Shown: one piece after another, positions 25,845 to 38,658 of the stretch
Position numbering within the stretch: the first letter of the stretch is position 1
How the letters are laid out: each line of letters begins with the position of its first letter
The notes under the pieces: generated by a model
Database searches by the model: none
What the model was told of the DNA's origin: nothing
Seen by the model: the letters and a program-made list of their open reading frames with translations, nothing else
Made by a program: the position numbers and the translations under genes
Assembly (NCBI GenBank): GCA_017871115.1
Contig: JAFCIZ010000007.1
Coordinates: 2,914,001-2,978,000, forward strand
Origin: Cunninghamella blakesleeana
Taxonomy: Eukaryota; Mucoromycota; Mucoromycetes; Mucorales; Cunninghamellaceae
Length of the DNA: 64,000 nt
Reading direction: 5' to 3'

Positions 25845-27011
25845 TTAATAAAAGATAAAAAAGTAAGGTTGAGTTTGACCATAGGAATCATATATATAAT
25901 GAGGATAACAAGTAGTAGGTTGGAATAAAGAACGAACAAACTGCTTTATATATTGAAAGAATCGGACCCACCAAGGAATAGGATTTGGAAAATAAGACTG
26001 AATCAAATTATTTAAAGCAGGGTCTTCTTTTATCTTGCTGATTTTATTAGTAGTTCTACAAATGGGGCAACTAAGGTGATGATAGTTTTCTTCCTTCATG
26101 ATCATTTCATCCATACACTCTTTGCAATATTTGTGTTGACAAACATCCAATGAGACAGGATTCGCTAATAAATTTAAGCAAATAGGGCAAGAGTAATCAT
26201 GAACTTGTGGTAAACATTGGTCGAGGATTTTCTATTTAAAAAAATGAAAAAAAGCGACGTTAATTATTTGATTGGTTCTCCTTTTTATATATATATATAT
26301 ATATATATCTTACTTGGGTTTGATTTAAAAATTGCCAATTTTTTGTTTCTATTAAATATTTTTGATGTTCACAAAAACTTTTTATATATTTCTTGTTGAT
26401 TTTTTTATATTTCTAAAATTAATAAATGTATATATAACAAGGATGATGTGAATGACGAGTAAAATAAATAAATAAATAAAAATCATGACTATTTAACTAT
26501 ATCGAGTTAATACCTGAGATTGTTTAAATGCATGAATCAGCTTTTTTAAAATCTTATGCAATGATATGCAGTGGGATGCTTCTTGGTCGGGTATTTTGTT
26601 ATTTATTAAAACTACTTGTATGATTTGATTTAATTGATCACTATAATCTAATAATAATTGTCTAACACGATGGTATTGTTTGGGTGTATAATGGAATGGT
26701 GAACACTGTATATTAACAATAATAAAATGTAAAAAGTCAATTTTTACGATCAAAAACAATAAGCCTTATTTTTCTATTTTTAGATTTGATTTACCATAGA
26801 AATGATGGTTTCAAGCATGATCCGTTCCTATAACAAAAATAATGGAAATCATGAAAATTGCACATTAGCAAACCAAGGTAAATAGTAACGAAGGCTATTT
26901 ATTTAACATTATAATTACATCATTTAATAAAATAAGTTGGTCGTTTTTTTCAGTGAATTCTTCAATAGTTGAGGCTAATATACTTGAATGTAATTTAGAA
27001 TAAAACTTCAT
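25845..27011 (-). CDS. RING-finger E3 ligase with SPX-like N-terminus
   Basis: Five exons, right to left: 27011-26919, 26827-26795, 26705-26514, 26412-26314, 26231-25845, giving 267 residues, all phase 0. The C3HC4 RING lies at about residues 154-197 (SCPICLNLLANPVSLDVC, HKYCKEC, SCPIC). It is followed by two aromatic-rich C-terminal segments (NPIPWWVRFFQYIKQF). The N-terminal 139 residues are helical. They start MKFYSKLHSS and contain a basic KYKKINKKY stretch, which resembles SPX-RING ligases of fungi (phosphate-related regulators). The SPX identification is by general shape only. The RING is secure. The family's usual order is SPX then RING, as seen here. Confidence 0.75.
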
Positions 27012-27368
27012 TATAATTAATATATGTAAATTAATGTGGGAGTAAATCTATAAAAATAAAAATAAAATAAAAGAAATGAGAAAAAAAAAAAAGAGTGAAT
27101 GAAAAAAAAAAAAAAAAAAGGTTGGAGTATTTATATGCACCATCATACCTAAAAGATAAAAAAGGTTATTACACAGCATTATTATTTTTTATTTTTGTCC
27201 AAGCATCATCCTTTTTTAAAACACCTCTCTCTCTCTGATTTTTTTTTTTTTAAAAAAAAAAGCATCATTTCATTGTTTAATATCATTTTAATTATTATTA
27301 TTATAATAATAATAATATATATATAAATATATATATATAGTATCATATATTTTATTATCAGTATATTC
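27012..27368. other. Short intergenic region
   Basis: Contains a T13A10 junction at 27239-27261, upstream of the RING gene, and (TA)n/(AAT)n runs at about 27296-27340. No gene was seen. Confidence 0.5.
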
Positions 27369-27646
27369 TTAATTTTTAATAAAAGGATATACGAAATATC
27401 TTTTGGCTAAACCAATTAAATTAGAACTTTCTTGTTCATCTTGTTCAGACCATCTTTGATGCATAGGGATATCGCTAAGCGGCTTCAATTTCATTTCCAT
27501 TTTATAAGCTAACCATTTTATGCGTAATCTTTTGTAATAAATAATTAAAAAAAAGTAAATAAAAGATATAAATACTTTTATATATATATAGATATATATA
27601 TTCATCTATCCATTATTATAATTATTTATAGTTTTTTTATTATTGT

Positions 27647-27680
<34 letters not shown>

Positions 27681-29909
27681 CAGCTGCTGATTATGAGAAT
27701 GCCCAGTGATTAAAATAATAGCTGTGTTGGGTTCTAAATGTTCATAAATACGTTTTAAATAGGAAATATAAATCGAATCTGTTGATTTGGATGAATCTTC
27801 TTCTCCTTGTTTTTCCTCTTTCATGAACTTTAATAAAACCAAGTCTTGTTGAGAATGTAATTGAAGACTTAATTCTGTAGCAGCTTTGTTGGATTCACAT
27901 TGATAATTGTTTTTTTTATTCTCCAAGTGTTTCAAAAAGAAGGAAGGATAATTAGGTTGAACGTCAATAACAGATGATGTTAATTTGTATTCACGATCCA
28001 GTTTTTCTGTAATTAATTCTGTTATATATCTTTCATTCAATCCAAAGGTATGTCCGTATTTTAATTTTAATTTCACTAATTCTAAACTTGATATAGCATC
28101 TTCAATAGGATCATGGCCAATGATAGCAGCAACCGTTACCTTTTTTTCATTATCATTATTTAGTTGATTTTGTTCATCATGTTGGATTTGAATTTCTTTT
28201 TTCAAGTAACGTAACGCTAAATCTCTTAAGGAGGCCTTATAAGGAGGCCCATGTAAATGATGATAAATCATGGCTGTATCAATAATATAGGGATGTCTTA
28301 TTTGTAAAGCCCTTAAATCATTCATCAATCCATGCCCAACAAGTATAACATCACCTGTAATATAATTTAATATTTTTTGTTGGATATCCTTTAATGTTGT
28401 TGTAACCCCTATCAATGATTGTTCATCCACGCCACTATATCGTGTTAAATAGTCTGTAATTGGAAGTTCAGGTTTAACAAATTCATTTAATATTATGTTG
28501 TGGTTTTCATCTATTAGTGCCACTTTGGTTAAAACGAATGCATTTTCACTTTTACACTGTAATAAGAATAAAAATAATAATGAAATTAATAATTAAATCT
28601 AATTCTCAAAATGACTATTATTATTATCATTTTAATTTACCATTTCACAATCAATAGCTATTAATTTTTTTTTTATTCCTGTTCCTTCACGTGTATCCAT
28701 CCAATTATCAGGTAGAGGTGGGCTGTTTAGTAATGAATGATGCAATGGATAAGCCTCGTCTAAAAGGTCTTTATAAGATAAAATCAAGTCTTCAGGTTCT
28801 AATGCATTTGCATTTCCTTCTATTAATAAATATGTAAATATATAAGCATAATAAAATGACGAATAAGTATATAAATAAATATACCATATATAGTTAAAAA
28901 CTTTATATATATATATATATATATAATACATTACCTTCAAAGACTGGCTGTTTTAATTTTTTAATTTGACTTTTTGTTAAACTACATTGTAATAACTGAA
29001 TAAATCGGTTATGAAGTCCATGACGGTGATCATACATTGTTGACCCCATAATAGTAAATACATCATCCTCGTCTTGATCCATTTTACAATTACTATTATC
29101 ACCGTTGCCCTTAATTTGTTGCTGTTGTGTAAAAGCTGGATCCACAGTTTTAATAAATTGGTTAAAAAAGGTAGAGTGCTGTTTTAAATAATCACTTCCA
29201 TTAGAAATGGATAAAGTTTTATATTCTTCAGGAATTTGACATTCAGTTGGATCACATATAGGCAAATCAATCACTATTACTTTTTTCACTTTTTCGCGTT
29301 CTCGAAGATCAACCCAACGCGGTATTTTTGTATTGTTATCCACAAGTAATCCAAATAGTAAGTTGTGAAGATCTTTGAACGATGCATAATCATTATTCTT
29401 TCGAAGTATAATCTTTGGTTGTATGTCCTATATTTAAAAATAAATAATAATAATAATAATAAATAAAACAAGTGGGTAAAAAAGAAAGAAGAAAAAATAT
29501 AACAAACATATTTACTATTTTATTAGTCTTATTATTACTATTATCATTCTTTCTTACTCCTTTCTTAACTTACAACTTGCCCATTAATGATCTTCACTTT
29601 TAGTCCAGCGGTAATAGCTTTATGATACTTTTTTTTTTCTTTTTTATTTAAAGTTGCTACAAGTGCTGATATATCATTTATATTATCTTGATCTTTATTA
29701 GATTCCATTTGATCGTCCACAACCTTAGTTTTTTTCAATAACGCTATTTATTTTTATTTGAAAAAAAAAAAGTTAATAAATAGAAAAACTTTAAAAAGTA
29801 TACTATTTATAAAAATATTTCTCTTTTTTCTGTCAACCTTACAAGAAACCTCTACTTCCTCAAATGATCGCTTAGGACTATTATCGGAACAAGCTGCGGT
29901 AGCTGACAT
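27369..29909 (-). CDS. REX1: Rex1/RNH70-type 3'-5' RNA exonuclease (DEDDh)
   Basis: Six exons, right to left: 29909-29843, 29743-29574, 29427-28935, 28819-28641, 28556-27676, 27528-27369, giving 649 residues in frame. The DEDDh fold is complete: D300 and E302 in IAIDCEM, D383 in VGHGLMNDL, His451 and Asp456 in IGHDPIEDA. The run VKPELPITDYLTRYSGV and the DTAMIYHHLHGPPYKASLRD segment match the Rex1/REXO5 family. That family trims the 3' ends of 5S rRNA, tRNAs and snoRNAs in the nucleus. An Asn/Glu-rich insert lies before the last catalytic motif. The short final exon supplies a basic C-terminus. The intron before it starts with a long (AT)n run directly at the 5' splice site. Confidence 0.9.
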
Positions 29910-30494
29910 AGTTTAGTAATTGATTTCTATTTTTTTATTCTATTTTATTTTATTTTTTTTTAAAAAAAAAGGGAATGAGAAAGGGAAAAAAATTTTAGCA
30001 CTAAATTTTATAGTAACGAAAATCTCCGCTTTGCACTTCTGCAAAAGCTTAACCTTTTTTTATGTTTGATTGATAAAAAAAACGTCAAATAAATACATAA
30101 TAAAAATGAAGTTGATTAATTATAATAATAATAATAATAATAAATTTTAACATTCAAATTATTTAATTTCAATACGCATTTTTTTTCCTTTATTTTGCAT
30201 AATACTCTTCTGTACAACCTTTTTAACAAAGAATAAAAAATAATTAGGTGTTGTATTTTAACATTGAATTTTTTAAATGTTTTCCATCATTCCCATATTA
30301 TCTGCATCCTTTAAGTACATCATATGAGTAAATATTCTGATCTTTTTTTCTTTCTCCCTACCAACTTTACTAAATATCTGTTTTATTTAAAAATCTGAAT
30401 ATATATATATATATGTGTGTGTATATTGTTTTTAAAAAAAAAACGCAATGTTTGAATCTTTATTTTACATTAATACTGTGTTTGAATCGATAAC
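29910..30494. other. Intergenic region upstream of REX1
   Basis: A T9A9 junction at 29953-29970 lies about 45 bp from the REX1 start. An (AAT)n run lies near 30124-30142 and an (AT)n run near 30402-30413. No gene was seen. Confidence 0.5.
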
Positions 30495-30669
30495 CTAATT
30501 TGTCATATTTTCAGAGAACGGTTTTTGAGGATCTTGAATAATATCTGAAGCAATCAATGGTCGAATAGATATGCTGTATTCACTAATGATATGGTTACGT
30601 AATATAGTGATATTATTCTAATAATAATGAAAATAATATAATTGTATATTAGTCAATCTTTTTTTTTGA

Positions 30670-30708
<39 letters not shown>

Positions 30709-33099
30709 GAAAGAAAAAGGGACTTACTTGATGAATGTAATTAAATAACGCTTGACTTTCAATATATAAAGTATCATCTTGTTGTAATTCATCATTTAAT
30801 AGTAATCCAATTATTGCGGCAATAAAGTTACTTCTTACCAGTAACTTGTGATATTCTTCTTCTTTTAATCGAACACAAGCCATAAAAAATCTTAGATTTT
30901 CTATTGAAATAATAATAATAATAATAATATAAATAATATGCATGGATATAAATAAATATATTTACTTACTCAGTTTAACTGTATAATCTCGACATCGAAA
31001 CAATTGAACCATTCTTACAAAAAAATGAGATTCTTGTACAACAGTTTTGCTTGGAAGGTTATTATTACTTATCATATTTTCTAAGAGTTCACATATATTT
31101 CCATATATTATTACTTGATTTTCTGTCATCTCCAGTACATCTTTATAACCTATATATATAATCCATAATAAGAATAATAATAAATGAATGAATGAATTTC
31201 TATTTTTATTTTTATTTTTTTTTAAAAAAAAAAAATATGAAATATTGTATTGCTTTTAGTTATTTCATATATATATATTTACCATTAACATGAATAGGTT
31301 TGATTTCAATCCAATTAAAAGCACAAAATAAAGAAGTGGATATACGACTATAAAATAACTTGATAATATTATTTAAAGTTGGATCTTCAGAAAAAAATGT
31401 CTAAATAATAATAATAATAATAAAAGAAAAAGTACATATGTTTTTAATAACCAAACTGACAAACTAATCAATGATTAATTGTATATATATATTCCTTTTC
31501 TTTCCCTTTTTACCTCTTTATTAACTGCTTTAGGTTGAATTTGTAAAGGGGGTATTAATCCCAAAAGATATTGTGTGATTTCATAGAAAGATTTAGCCAG
31601 GTCAATATTGTCTTCTTTGGTCCATTGTTCTAAAATTGTTTGTAGCAGTGTTGGTATATGCTTATTCTTGTCTATTTGATCCAAGATGTAATGCTGCACC
31701 ATGACTAAATCATATTCCATAACTAGGTTTAATATAAAAACGATTTTAAATCGGATGTCACCATTTTCATTGGGTACTAAAAAGTGTATCACATTTAATA
31801 ATCCATGATCTAACAACAACCTTATTTTTCAAAAAAAAAAGAAAAGGGAAAAGTAAATATAGGTGTTTAGTATATGAGTTCACGTTATGTATATATATTA
31901 CATAACTCTACGATTCTCTTCATCTATTTATATATAAACACCTGATTAAAGTGGCAAGAGCAAAAGGTTGCATTTCCATTTTAGAAGAAGAAAGAATAAA
32001 ATATAGAAAATCCACATAATTACATTTATCTATATTAACTTGATCTTCACTTGACAATAAATTTAAAATATATCGTACATATACTATATCATATTGTATC
32101 CATTGAATGATGTCTAAACGGTTCCAAGATATTAATTTATCCACTAATTTAATCAAATTTATATATCGCTTAGGTTGATAATGAGATGTCATTTGTGATT
32201 TTAAAAATTCTAAATTTTCAGTTTCTTGAATTTTATGAAACATTTCTTCATCCATCATGCTTGAATCCTATTATATGAAATAATAATGAACTTTAATATA
32301 CATATAAAAAGTAGCAATGATTTTTTGTTTTTAACGATAACCTATTTTCATATATATTTATTATACTTACTAGATTCAATCTTTTTAAAGTTTTGAATTG
32401 CTCACGAAACAAGATCTTTTTTTTTAAGCTATCATCTATATTAATAATTATATATCATTAAATTAGATACTATTTTATTTTATAAATATTATTTTTTTTT
32501 CACTTTCTGTTTTATTCTCTATATGTCTACTTACGTTCTAATATTCCAAGAAAACCAACAACATATTGTTCTTTTAAAAATTCTTTTATAATAGTAGTAT
32601 TTGACCAAGAAACTAGATATATAATTCATTAAGAAAAATTTGCATAAGAAAAAAAAAAAAAAAAAATATGATAATAAATAATATATACTAATGGGATAAC
32701 TTACGCAAAATATGTAAAATACCATTAAGAGAACGTAAAAGAGTTACTTGATTAGTATCTTGTTCATATTCTTCAAAAAGCGATATTAGTTTTCCAATAT
32801 AATCCTATATAAAAACAAAATAATAAGAATAAGAATCAAAAAAAAAAAAGTCAGTTTAAAAATTATTATATATATATATTGGCGGTCTATTTCTTTCTCT
32901 CTATATATACTACTTATATACATATATATTTTGGGTTAACTACATTGGCTAATAAAATCAAAACTGCATCGTCAATATCTTTGGGTTGAATATTGGATAA
33001 AAAATCATTTACTTTAGATATATTGTCAACATTAGGATCTATTATTTCATTTATTATAAATGTGGTGGAACTTGGAACTATAGTTGAATATATTAACAT
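30495..33099 (-). CDS. PP4R3/SMEK/Psy2-like armadillo protein lacking the N-terminal EVH1 domain
   Basis: Ten exons, right to left: 33099-32944, 32804-32705, 32612-32535, 32435-32371, 32267-31942, 31820-31514, 31400-31283, 31149-30970, 30900-30728, 30617-30495, giving 541 residues in frame. The fold is all-helical. It shows segments that parallel the SMEK domain of PP4 regulatory subunit 3 in order: DYIGKLISLFEEYE, KLVDKLISWNRLDIIQWIQ, the LLDHGLLNVIHFLVPNENGD region, and NLRFFMACVRLKEEEYHKLL followed by SNFIAAIIGLLLND. In PP4R3 the corresponding run is 'LRF..RI..LKDEFYNRYI'. PP4R3 normally begins with an EVH1/PH-like domain of about 100 residues. None is present here and none was found in the 900 bp upstream. 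The similarity is clear in pattern but divergent, so this may be a paralogue with a changed role. Confidence 0.65.
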
Positions 33100-33513
33100 G
33101 TCTTTCAAATAGATAAAGAAAAAAATAACAATAAAAAAATAAAAAGATAATAAAAAAAAAAAGTATTTAACTAGTATAAAATAAATTTTTAAAATTCAAA
33201 CGCAGCCGACCATCCTTCCATATCACGACTGATTTAATTCATGCTGCATATTATTATTTTTTCTACAATATATATATATATAATATTAATTTTATATTTC
33301 CAATAATCACTTTGCTCTATTCAGTTTTATTTTATATTAAATTTATATATAAAAGTTATTTTTTTTTTTGAAAGTATTAATTTTAAAATCATCACGAAAA
33401 ACAATAAATATTACGTTAAAGAAAAATTTATTTTTCAAATAAAATGAATAAATGAATAAACTATATATAAAAATAATTATAATAATAAATATATTGGAGT
33501 GAAAGTAAGAATG

Positions 33514-33545
<32 letters not shown>

Positions 33546-33989
33546 ATGATAAGATATATAAAAAAAAATTAAACTTGTATCTGATTAAATAATGCTCTTT
33601 TTTTTTTTTTGTCATTTTCGTTTTTGTTTTCATAACCTTTTTTTCCTTTTCTTTCTTTTTTCCTTTTTTTACAAAATTGGATTAAAAATATGAAGATAAA
33701 ATGATATATATATATATATAAAAAAAAAGGGGGGAAAGAAAAGGTAAAAGAATATTGTTGTATATATATATATACTAAACCAAAAGGAAATAAAAGTTTT
33801 AGTAGAAATCATAATAATAAATAAAATTGAAAACCAAGAATGTAGGAGAAAGGTGAAAATAGATAATATAGATAGATAAAGATAGATATAACATAGGATG
33901 AAGGAATGTCAATTAAACATTGATATATATATATAAGGGGGTGTTTGCATGTTAAAAGACAGAAAGAGAGAAAAGGAGAATATATATAC
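33100..33989. other. Intergenic region between PP4R3-like and Whi3-like genes
   Basis: AT-rich, with (AT)n runs near 33270-33282, 33518-33545 and 33703-33720. Includes the 3' UTR of the Whi3-like gene. Open frames here are low-complexity artefacts. Confidence 0.5.
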
Positions 33990-34631
33990 TTAAGATAATT
34001 GCGGCTCAAATAATAAATTGCTATCACGTCGAATTGAAAGAGAATTCATCATATTATTTAAATTAACGGAAGGAGGACTTGTTGCCAACATTGACATTGA
34101 ATCTAATGATTGAGGTTGTTGTTGTTGTTGACGAACACCCTAAAAAATAAAAAATAATAAAAAAAGTTTATTTAGTTATTTAATATTAAAATAAACTTTA
34201 AAATAGGTATTTATTTTATCATATCTTACCAAAGGATTTTTACTAAAAGATAACCGAATACCACCTTTCATAGAGTTACTTAAAGGTGTACCATTTAATT
34301 CTTTTAAAGCCTGCATAGCACAAGGGATATCATTAAATTCCACAAAGCACATGGGACCATTTTGTTTTTGTCGAAATGCAAGACGTTTATAACCAAGACA
34401 TTTTGAAAATAAAACTCTTAATTCATCCTCATTTGTATTTGGAGGCAAATTACCAACATATAAAGTATTGCATCTATTAAAAAAGAAAAGCACAAGTATT
34501 ATTTTATTAATTAATTCATTTTATATTATTTCATTTATAGTTCCTATTTTCTTAAACTTACGGTGCATTTTGATCTGCTGGATTGGTACTACTAATGATT
34601 GTATTGTTATTAATGTTGTTATGAAGTTTGC

Positions 34632-34674
<43 letters not shown>

Positions 34675-36224
34675 GGTTTGATTGAGAGGGGTAGTTAATA
34701 TCGTAGATGAAATGGATGATGATACGATGGGAGAAGTTAAACCATTGAATGCATTGAATGAAGAGGATGAAGTTAAGGATGTATTAATAGCCAAACCATT
34801 TAATTGATGACTTGGATTTTCATTTTCGTTTTCTTCTTTAACACTTGTTAATAAATTATTATGATTATTATTATTAGTAATAGTAGAGTTACTGTTGTTG
34901 TTGATATTATTATGCTGATTATTGTTATTGTTGTTATTAATAGTATTATTATTATGAGTAGATGATGATAATGCAGGTATGGAATGAATGGAAGATGTAG
35001 AAGATGAAGTATTGATAGAATGACCATTTTTATTATGATTAATATTATTATGATTATTATTATTATTATTATTATTACTATTATTATTATCAAAGGTATT
35101 TAAAGGATAATGAAGATCCATTTCAAAGATATGTTTTGAAGAAAGTCGATGAAAATGATTGATACGATTATTATTAGGATTAAATATATCACCTACTGAA
35201 GCTGCACGTAAATCTATGGATGTAGTTGCAGTTGATAATTTTCTTTGTTGATTACTATTATTATTATTATTATTATTATTATTGGTCAAAGTAGAAGTGG
35301 AAAGAGAAGATAATAAAGGAGGGTGAGGTTGAAGTGGGGGAGAAAATAATAAAGAAGTACCAGTAGAAGAAGCTGTTGATTCATTAAAAGTAGATAAAGT
35401 AGGAGAAAAGAAATCCGAATAAGAATAATCATTTTGATGGTGTGTAGTAGTAGTAGTAGTAGGAGAGAATAAAAGATCGTTATTGGAGGATGAAGATGAT
35501 GGTACAGAATGAAAAGCTTCATATGCAGATGTTGATAATGGATGACGATTGGATGTTGTATGTAATACAGATGAATATGAATTTGAAATGGTTGGTGGAG
35601 ATGTCATCTGAGTTTGAAACGGCTGTTCCAAAGTTAATCCTCTCTTTGTATGCAAGTTTTTTTTAGCCATTTCAGCTTTAAGAATTGATCCTTTTTCATT
35701 ATCTACTTTTCGTCCATTGATAATATCTCTTGCTTCAATTGCTTCCATCCGTGTTTTAAATTTTGCAAATCCAATCTATATCAAAAAATAAAGAAATAAA
35801 TACAATGATGATGAAAAATGATGTTTTATTTATATATATATTTTCTCTTTTCATCCTTTATTAATAAATAATATATAAAACTTACTATTTGTTTTCTACT
35901 ACTATTACTATTATTATTACTATTATTATTGTTGTTGTTGTTGTTGTTGCTATTGGGTAACATATCTTCTTCTTGATCTTTATTTGGTATTTTTAAAGTA
36001 GCAGCTTCAAAACCAGGAGAAAACAAAAACATATTTTGAAATTCACGTTCCAGCATATCTTCAGGAAACCCAACAACAAAAATAGTAGATATTTCTTCAT
36101 TATGATTAGCTGATGTATTAATAGAAGGTGGTAAAGAAGTATTCATACTGGTTGTTAAAGGTGATATAAATTGATTAAAATAGTCATTATTATTAATAGG
36201 TAAGATAGATGATACTGGTGACAT
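33990..36224 (-). CDS. WHI3: Whi3/Scw1-family RNA-binding protein (two RRMs)
   Basis: Four exons, right to left: 36224-35886, 35775-34562, 34473-34230, 34139-33990, giving 648 residues in frame. An N-terminal RRM-like domain starts at [20 protein letters not shown]. It is interrupted by an Asn tract and resumes after the intron at [21 protein letters not shown] long Asn/Ser/Thr/His-rich disordered region follows. The C-terminal RRM is the family hallmark: [40 protein letters not shown] and [15 protein letters not shown]. Whi3 (budding yeast) and Scw1 (fission yeast) bind mRNAs and control cell-cycle entry or wall genes. Whi3 condenses through low-complexity tracts, and the extensive poly-Asn here would suit that behaviour (inference). 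Divergent from the ankyrin gene. Confidence 0.9.
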
Positions 36225-37317
36225 GGTTAATAAATATAATAAAAATATAAAAAATTAATAATAAAAGAAAGGAATGTAATAAAATAAATTTATAAATAAT
36301 TATAAGGTTCTTTTAAAGGAACCTTTTAATTATTATTATCTTATATTTATATAAAAAATAGTTGAAAGTAAAAAGAAGAAGAAAAAAAAAAAAAAAAAAA
36401 AGAATAGCACAAAAGTTATTTATATTTATTTATATATATTAAGACTTTTATTTAAAAAAAAAAAAAAATAGAGAAGAGGGAAAGAGAGTGTAAAAAAAAA
36501 AAATTGGTAAGAAAAAATAATAATAGAAAATTGGAAAAAAAAAGGCTCAGCCAGGTTCATATTAGTTTACTAAACTACCTATTTTTTTATTTTTATTTTT
36601 ATGATTGTTCAAAAAAAAAATTAAGGGGGATTGAAAATAATAATAATAATATATATAATTTATTGTAACTTTGGAATGGAAAAGTTTATCAACATAATAT
36701 AAGAACAGGAGAAATTATAATAAACAATAACAAAATGTATTAAAAAATGATTGTGATTAGTATTATTATTATTATAATTATTATCATTTAATTATTTTTA
36801 TTATCTATTTATTTTATAATTATATACATATATTTATATATTTATAGTTACTTATTGTAAAAGAGAGTGTTGTCATATCACCAAGATTACCTTTTAATAT
36901 ATTTACTAAACGTACGCGGCGTTTAAATATGTAATAATACCAAATCTATTATATATGAATGAATGAATTTATTATTTATTAAAACGCCGTTTAAGTTATG
37001 TTATTATGCATTTGGTAAATTTTTTGATTTGATATATTTTATAACCTACTCTATTATATACAAATAATAAATTGAACCGGGATTTTTTCCCTTTTTTTTT
37101 TTTCATTATTAAGTAAAAAAATAACCTTTTAAAAAAAATATTTTTTTTTTCTTCTTCTTTCTTTCTCTTTTCTCTCTTTTTTTTTTTTTTTTTTTTCTTC
37201 TCATATTTATTTCATATTTATTTCATATTTATTCTATTTTATTTTAAGCATATATATATACATATATATATATATTAGACATATATATAAAAATACAGAT
37301 ATAATTAATTTATTACT
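36225..37317. other. Divergent promoter region between Whi3-like (-) and ankyrin (+) genes
   Basis: About 1.1 kb. Holds a GC-richer patch with GGCGTTTAAA at 36918-36927 and AAACGCC at 36982-36988, which form a spaced inverted repeat. The approach to the ankyrin start is pyrimidine-rich (37140-37200) and then (AT)n (37250-37275). No gene was seen. Confidence 0.5.
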
Positions 37318-38658
37318 ATGCCTACCTTATTATCACAACAACAATTTTCTATTCTTCAAGAATCAGAACAAAAAACCCATACTAATGATAAAATCACTAC
37401 TATTTTACCCACTAAACATATTATTGAACCAACTAATATTTTAGTAGAAGAAAAGAATAAAAACCCAACCAATAATAAAAATATAGTTCTTGATATTGAT
37501 ATTACAGATATAAAGGAAAATAGCCATGAACATAAATTACAAGAGGAACATCAGGTAAATCAACCACCCTCTTCGTCCCATCAAGATCTAGTCAACGTTA
37601 GTCTATCTACCTCCACTTCGGCTACTTCATCTTTGTCTTCCATTCCTGATGATAACCAAAACGGCGATCATGATTGTATTCGTATCCATGTCCCTACCAT
37701 TTCCATTTGGACAGCGGCTGAGAAAGGTGATATTGCCAGTTTACAGCACTACATCCAACAAAGCCATGACCCCATCTCCTTTTTAAATAGACGGGACCCC
37801 AAAACCGAATGTACATTATTACATTTAGCTGTCAATCATTTAGAAAATCCATATCCATCTTTAGAATTATTATTAACCCATGGTGCTGATCCCTGTGCTC
37901 GCAATATTTATAATGTTCAAGTCTTGCATACTTTATCCTTAAATTGTCCTTATCCAAGAGACTGTATTGAATTATTATTAAATCACGGTGCTTATATTAA
38001 TTGCTGTGATGGTGATGGCTGGACTCCATTACATTATGCTACTCGGTTTTGCCAAACCCCCTTACCTGTGATTCAATTATTGGTGGAAAGAGGTAGTAAT
38101 GTCAATGCTTTAGATAGTTCACGCAAGTCCCCCATATTCGGATTATTGGCTAATGGTGACCATTTAGATAGCTTGACTTATTTGATTCAGCATGGCAAAG
38201 CTAATATAAGTCTCTGTGGTGACTTTTTGGATACGCATACTAGATCAACCGTTTCTGGTACTATCCTTTTACAAGCTATCAAGTATCTTCGATTCAATTG
38301 CTTACATTATTTATTGGATTCACCCTCTTTGATGAGTCAACTACGCCCCGCTTTAACTTTTGAGGAATTGTCTTTTGCTAGCCAGTTATTACATCAATAC
38401 TTGGACCAACCTACAACCCACTCATCTCCAAATGATGTTCAATCCATTCAATCCATTTTATCTACCTTGGATCAGTTAAAATCTTCTATTAGTCAACCTA
38501 CTTCAGTCACTTCTAAAATAAATAAAAGACTTTCCATTTTATCTTCAAAATCCGATGATACTGATTTCGATACTCAACAAAGACCAAGTTTGGTAAAACG
38601 TATGGCTAGTTTAATGTCAAGATATAAAAAATCTTCTCATCAAGAAGATATGGTTTAA
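37318..38658 (+). CDS. Ankyrin-repeat protein
   Basis: Single exon, 446 residues. The N-terminal 125 residues are disordered and Ser/Thr/Asn-rich. About four to six ankyrin repeats span roughly residues 135-330, for example TLLHLAVNHLENPYPSLELL then LTHGADPCARN, DGDGWTPLHYATRFCQ, and VIQLLVERGSNVNALD. The C-terminus holds a helical region and a Ser-rich basic tail (RPSLVKRMASLMSRYKKS) that may be phosphorylated. Ankyrin repeats mediate protein-protein contacts; no catalytic domain is visible and the partner is unknown. No intron is needed, which is unusual in this window. Codon use is somewhat richer in C-ending codons than its neighbours. Confidence 0.85.
   Translation: MPTLLSQQQFSILQESEQKTHTNDKITTILPTKHIIEPTNILVEEKNKNPTNNKNIVLDIDITDIKENSHEHKLQEEHQVNQPPSSSHQDLVNVSLSTSTSATSSLSSIPDDNQNGDHDCIRIHVPTISIWTAAEKGDIASLQHYIQQSHDPISFLNRRDPKTECTLLHLAVNHLENPYPSLELLLTHGADPCARNIYNVQVLHTLSLNCPYPRDCIELLLNHGAYINCCDGDGWTPLHYATRFCQTPLPVIQLLVERGSNVNALDSSRKSPIFGLLANGDHLDSLTYLIQHGKANISLCGDFLDTHTRSTVSGTILLQAIKYLRFNCLHYLLDSPSLMSQLRPALTFEELSFASQLLHQYLDQPTTHSSPNDVQSIQSILSTLDQLKSSISQPTSVTSKINKRLSILSSKSDDTDFDTQQRPSLVKRMASLMSRYKKSSHQEDMV

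Noticed and set aside
33343..33633. Minus-strand 96-codon frame
   Set aside because: Made of Phe/Ile/Tyr/Lys from A/T tracts and (AT)n; no domain and no codon signal.
34848..35522. Ile/Leu-rich minus-strand frames
   Set aside because: Alternative frames of the Asn/Ser/Thr-coding exon of the Whi3-like gene.
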